DNA from: a virus | Strand: one strand, 5' to 3' | IMG/VR virus record: IMGVR_UViG_3300009174_000249 | Location: 1-39,380 of that record | DNA: 39,380 nucleotides | Shown: positions 38,559-39,380 of the stretch, one piece after another | Position numbering within the stretch: the first letter of the stretch is position 1 | How the letters are laid out: each line of letters begins with the position of its first letter | Program-made: the position numbers and the translations under genes | Notes under the pieces: model-generated | What the model saw: only the letters and a program-made list of their open reading frames with translations | Told to the model about the DNA's origin: nothing | Database searches by the model: none

Positions 38559-39380
38559 ATGGGGCATTTAAAGCATGTTAAAATGGCGGCGCAGTTAAAA
38601 CAGGTGGATGCAATGCAGTCGTTGCCTGAATTATCTCTACCATTATCAAAACTCCCGTCGGTTGAAGTGCTCACCAGCGCGGCATTGATTCCTGTTGTTC
38701 AGGCGGGAGAAACGCGTACAGCCGTGATTGAACAAATCGCAGCGATTATCCCTGCAGGTAAAGATGGTGCACCGGGAGAGGTTGGGCCTCAGGGCCTACA
38801 AGGTGAGAAAGGCGACAAGGGGGATGTAGGCCCAGCCGGGTCGGCAGGTAAAGATGGCACTGACGGTTCTCCAGGAGATAAAGGAGAAAAAGGCGATGCG
38901 GGTGAACGGGGGCCACAGGGTGAAAAAGGAGACTTATCCGGATTAACGCGTGCGGTTGATACTGTTAGCTGGCTATTTGAATGCTCCGACGATAAGGCGG
39001 CAGCACTTGCAAGCGGTCACTTTGGGGCTGGGGTGTATTGGAAATCGACGTATACGCTGCGAAAGGCCGATGCAGGTATTGTCAATATACCAGTTCAGGT
39101 CAGAGCTAAGAATATGCCTTGCTTGGAAGATGGGTCATTGGTTCCCCACCAAGTGTTTGTCGGAGATGTTAAATCCAAAAATAATGCCACACCCACAGTA
39201 GAGGTTTGGCTGGTTTGTTCGTCGATGCCGACGCATACGATAAAGCTTACCGAAGGCACCATCACAAAAATGCAGCGAGGAAATGATCCCGGCGTGAATT
39301 ACGGCTTGCCTGAATACCCCATTGCTCCAGAAGGTGAACCGACAATTTCCCCAGCGGGAACGATTACGTATTTTTATTAG
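38559..39380 (+). CDS. Collagen-like repeat protein, likely tail fibre/decoration
   Basis: A 273-aa protein with 20 uninterrupted Gly-X-Y triplets at residues 67-126 ([20 protein letters not shown] and on), rich in GEK, GDK and GPQ. A helical start ([20 protein letters not shown]) precedes it and a ~147-residue non-repetitive domain ([20 protein letters not shown]) follows. The collagen stretch would form a trimeric rod with the C-terminal domain as its head, a layout of phage side fibres. It replaces ogr/attP of P2 behind gpD and ends at the last base of the window. Confidence 0.88.
   Translation: MGHLKHVKMAAQLKQVDAMQSLPELSLPLSKLPSVEVLTSAALIPVVQAGETRTAVIEQIAAIIPAGKDGAPGEVGPQGLQGEKGDKGDVGPAGSAGKDGTDGSPGDKGEKGDAGERGPQGEKGDLSGLTRAVDTVSWLFECSDDKAAALASGHFGAGVYWKSTYTLRKADAGIVNIPVQVRAKNMPCLEDGSLVPHQVFVGDVKSKNNATPTVEVWLVCSSMPTHTIKLTEGTITKMQRGNDPGVNYGLPEYPIAPEGEPTISPAGTITYFY

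Noticed and set aside
38757-38940. Tandem DNA repeat or CRISPR-like array
   Set aside because: The periodicity is 9 bp from Gly-X-Y codons of one open frame; there are no identical repeats with spacers.

Overview
The window reads as one complete temperate-phage genome (prophage) of an enterobacterium. It opens at an integrase and closes at the stop codon of a collagen-like tail protein. The host looks like Enterobacterales: the tRNA-Gly gene differs from E. coli glyT by one compensated base pair, and the regulators (AlpA, Icd-like, YlcI/YnfO-like), SOS box, terminators and Shine-Dalgarno sites are of that group. Serratia or Yersinia relatives are my guess. No chromosomal flank or att site is visible.

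Layout. 1-2.0 kb: P4-type tyrosine integrase with an overlapping DUF6387 gene. 2.0-4.3 kb: regulators, namely two AlpA-type paralogues (one with its ribosome site buried in a perfect hairpin, the other behind a full-consensus LexA box), a BRO-N protein, and a leftward ribbon-helix-helix (RHH) gene divergent from an Icd-like gene, with three copies of a 10-bp repeat between them. I see no CI-type repressor. 4.25-7.3 kb: overlapping small early genes. 7.3-10.7 kb: replication (DUF927 ATPase, SSB-like OB-fold protein, HTH protein). 10.8-11.7 kb: antiterminator Q, a probable late promoter and an intrinsic terminator about 70 nt downstream, the lambda pR'-tR' layout.

11.7-14.3 kb: cargo inside the late transcript. 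It holds a methyltransferase remnant, an AT-rich gene for a signal-peptide-bearing nucleotidyltransferase, a degenerate tRNA, a good tRNA-Gly(UCC), and a leftward AT-rich gene. This is where Shiga-toxin phages carry stx and its tRNA genes, between Q and lysis. 14.4-16.3 kb: holin, endolysin, inner spanin, an HNH/AP2 endonuclease inserted in the spanin locus, and outer spanin. 16.3-17.8 kb: little coding, a long RNA hairpin, terminators in both directions, and a lambda-like cos site.

17.85-25.7 kb: lambda-type packaging and head genes (Nu1, A, W, B, C with nested Nu3, D, E, FI, FII). 25.7-38.6 kb: a Z-like protein and a completion protein join this head to a P2-type contractile tail (V, W, J, I, fibre, fibre assembly, FI, FII, E and E' by -1 frameshift, T, U, X, D). 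38.6-39.4 kb: collagen-like protein. The virion is thus inferred to be a cos-packaged myovirus with a lambda head and a P2 tail. Five intrinsic terminators lie between late structural genes, so full expression should need Q antitermination. The most novel-looking item is the predicted secreted nucleotidyltransferase at 12.2-13.3 kb.
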